A DNA stretch of 6,142 bases from assembly GCA_902806375.1 (NCBI GenBank), contig CADCWK010000160.1, positions 1 to 6,142 of the forward strand, written 5' to 3'. Positions within the stretch are counted from its first letter, which is position 1, and each line of letters opens with the position of its first letter. Position numbers and translations under genes: made by a program. Shown piece after piece: positions 5,342 through 6,142 of the stretch. The DNA comes from an uncultured Thermomicrobiales bacterium (GTDB lineage: Bacteria; Chloroflexota; Chloroflexia; Thermomicrobiales; UBA6265). The notes beneath the pieces were generated by a model, which had not been told where the DNA came from, did no database searches, and worked only from the letters and a program-made list of their open reading frames with translations.

Positions 5342-6142
5342 TTGCCGCTCTCGTTCCCGTCGATCGATGCCCGTACCCTGGCGAGGGTCTCCGCTCCCGC
5401 GACGCAGCCGGAATGGGACCGGATGCTGACCGATCTGGGCGGGCACCCGCTCCAGAGCTGGGCATGGGGCGACCTCAAGGGCAGGCACGGCTGGCGGCCC
5501 GAGCGGCTGGCCTTCGAGGCGCCGTGGGGCGCCGGGATGGCGCAAGTCCTCTTCCGTCGGCGAGGCCCGGTCAGCATCGGGTACGTCCCGCGGGGACCGG
5601 CGCTGACGGGGGATACCGAGCAGGGGTTCCGGCGACTCACGGATCTGATGGACCGGATCTGCCGGCGCAACCTCGCGATCTCGCTGATCGTCGAACCAGC
5701 CGCGCCGCTGGGACTCGACGGCACCTATCGCTCCTTCGGTTACGTCCGTGGGCCGGCCGCGATCCAGCCGGCACGGACGGTCAGTGTGACCCTCCGGCCG
5801 GATGAGGAGCTGCTGGCCGGCATGCACAGCAAGCACCGGTACAATATCCGGCTCGCCGAACGGCGCGGCGTCACCATCGACGTCGGCCAGACCGACGGTG
5901 ACTCGGGAGCCTTCTACGCGCTGCTCCGTGACACGGCCGGCCGGAACGAGTTCGGTATCCACGGATTCGATTACTACGTCGACGCCCTCCGCCTGTTCGG
6001 TGACGACGCCCGCCTCCTCCTCGCGAGGATCGACGGTCAGGTCGCGGCGGCCGGGATCGCCGCCCGCTTCGGCGAGCAGGCGGTCTATCTCTACGGCGCG
6101 TCTTCCACGACCGTCCGGGCCGATGGCGCCGCCTTCCTGCTC
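5342..6142 (+). CDS. FemAB/FemX-family aminoacyl- or peptidyltransferase, C-terminus cut by window edge
   Basis: The 267 codons read from TTG 5342 to the right edge without a stop; complete members are usually about 320-420 residues. Family signatures are QSWAWGDLKGRHGW (38-51), the YVPRGPAL strand-turn (81-88), the diagnostic SKHRYNIRLAERRGV (163-177, normally K-x-RYNIR-x-A), and VYLYGASS (248-255) in the second GNAT-like fold. Known FemABX enzymes use aminoacyl-tRNA to add residues such as Gly, Ala or Ser to the lipid II stem peptide, forming the peptidoglycan cross-bridge on the inner face of the membrane. Related bacterial enzymes act in exopolysaccharide or other N-acyl transfer, so the substrate here is open. 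No coiled-coil arm between the two GNAT domains is evident in the visible part, unlike Staphylococcus FemA. The gene follows the HEAT gene by 51 bp and may share its transcript. Confidence 0.9.
   Translation, partial: MPLSFPSIDARTLARVSAPATQPEWDRMLTDLGGHPLQSWAWGDLKGRHGWRPERLAFEAPWGAGMAQVLFRRRGPVSIGYVPRGPALTGDTEQGFRRLTDLMDRICRRNLAISLIVEPAAPLGLDGTYRSFGYVRGPAAIQPARTVSVTLRPDEELLAGMHSKHRYNIRLAERRGVTIDVGQTDGDSGAFYALLRDTAGRNEFGIHGFDYYVDALRLFGDDARLLLARIDGQVAAAGIAARFGEQAVYLYGASSTTVRADGAAFLL

Overview
The window is a stretch of high-GC bacterial chromosome (GC-rich throughout, with strong G/C preference at third codon positions). It holds one tRNA gene and five protein genes, two of them cut by the window edges. 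I see no mobile element, CRISPR array or phage gene. The gene set and style (winged-helix, HEAT and FemAB-like genes in a row, a tRNA with encoded CCA, a high-GC genome) suggest a Chloroflexota bacterium, perhaps Thermomicrobia-like. That placement is an impression, not something the sequence proves.

Minus strand, 1 to about 1670: a sigma70-type promoter drives a tRNA-Asn(GUU) gene. A strong GC-rich hairpin with a short U tract follows, and then a well-conserved NAD(P)-dependent aldehyde dehydrogenase whose last residues lie beyond position 1. All catalytic residues of the aldehyde dehydrogenase are present; its substrate is not certain.

Plus strand, about 1800 to 6142: after a roughly 300-bp divergent intergenic region, four genes run in the same direction. 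They are a 49-residue microprotein shaped like half of a winged helix; a 673-residue protein of unknown function with winged-helix-like segments at both ends and in the middle, joined by a long acidic, proline/valine-rich linker; a 372-residue HEAT-repeat protein with an acidic N-terminus whose start overlaps the previous gene by 32 nt; and a FemAB/FemX-type aminoacyl (or peptidyl) transferase that begins at a TTG codon behind a perfect GGAGG. The last gene runs off the right edge. Overlap and short spacing make the last three genes a likely operon, possibly including the microprotein.

The part least explained by known biology is the 1916-5290 block: a microprotein, a multi-domain acidic winged-helix protein and an acidic HEAT protein. 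The layout looks like a nucleic-acid-binding or scaffold complex. One inner segment resembles the HARE-HTH fold of the RNA polymerase delta subunit, which also pairs a winged helix with an acidic tract. No function can be assigned from sequence alone.
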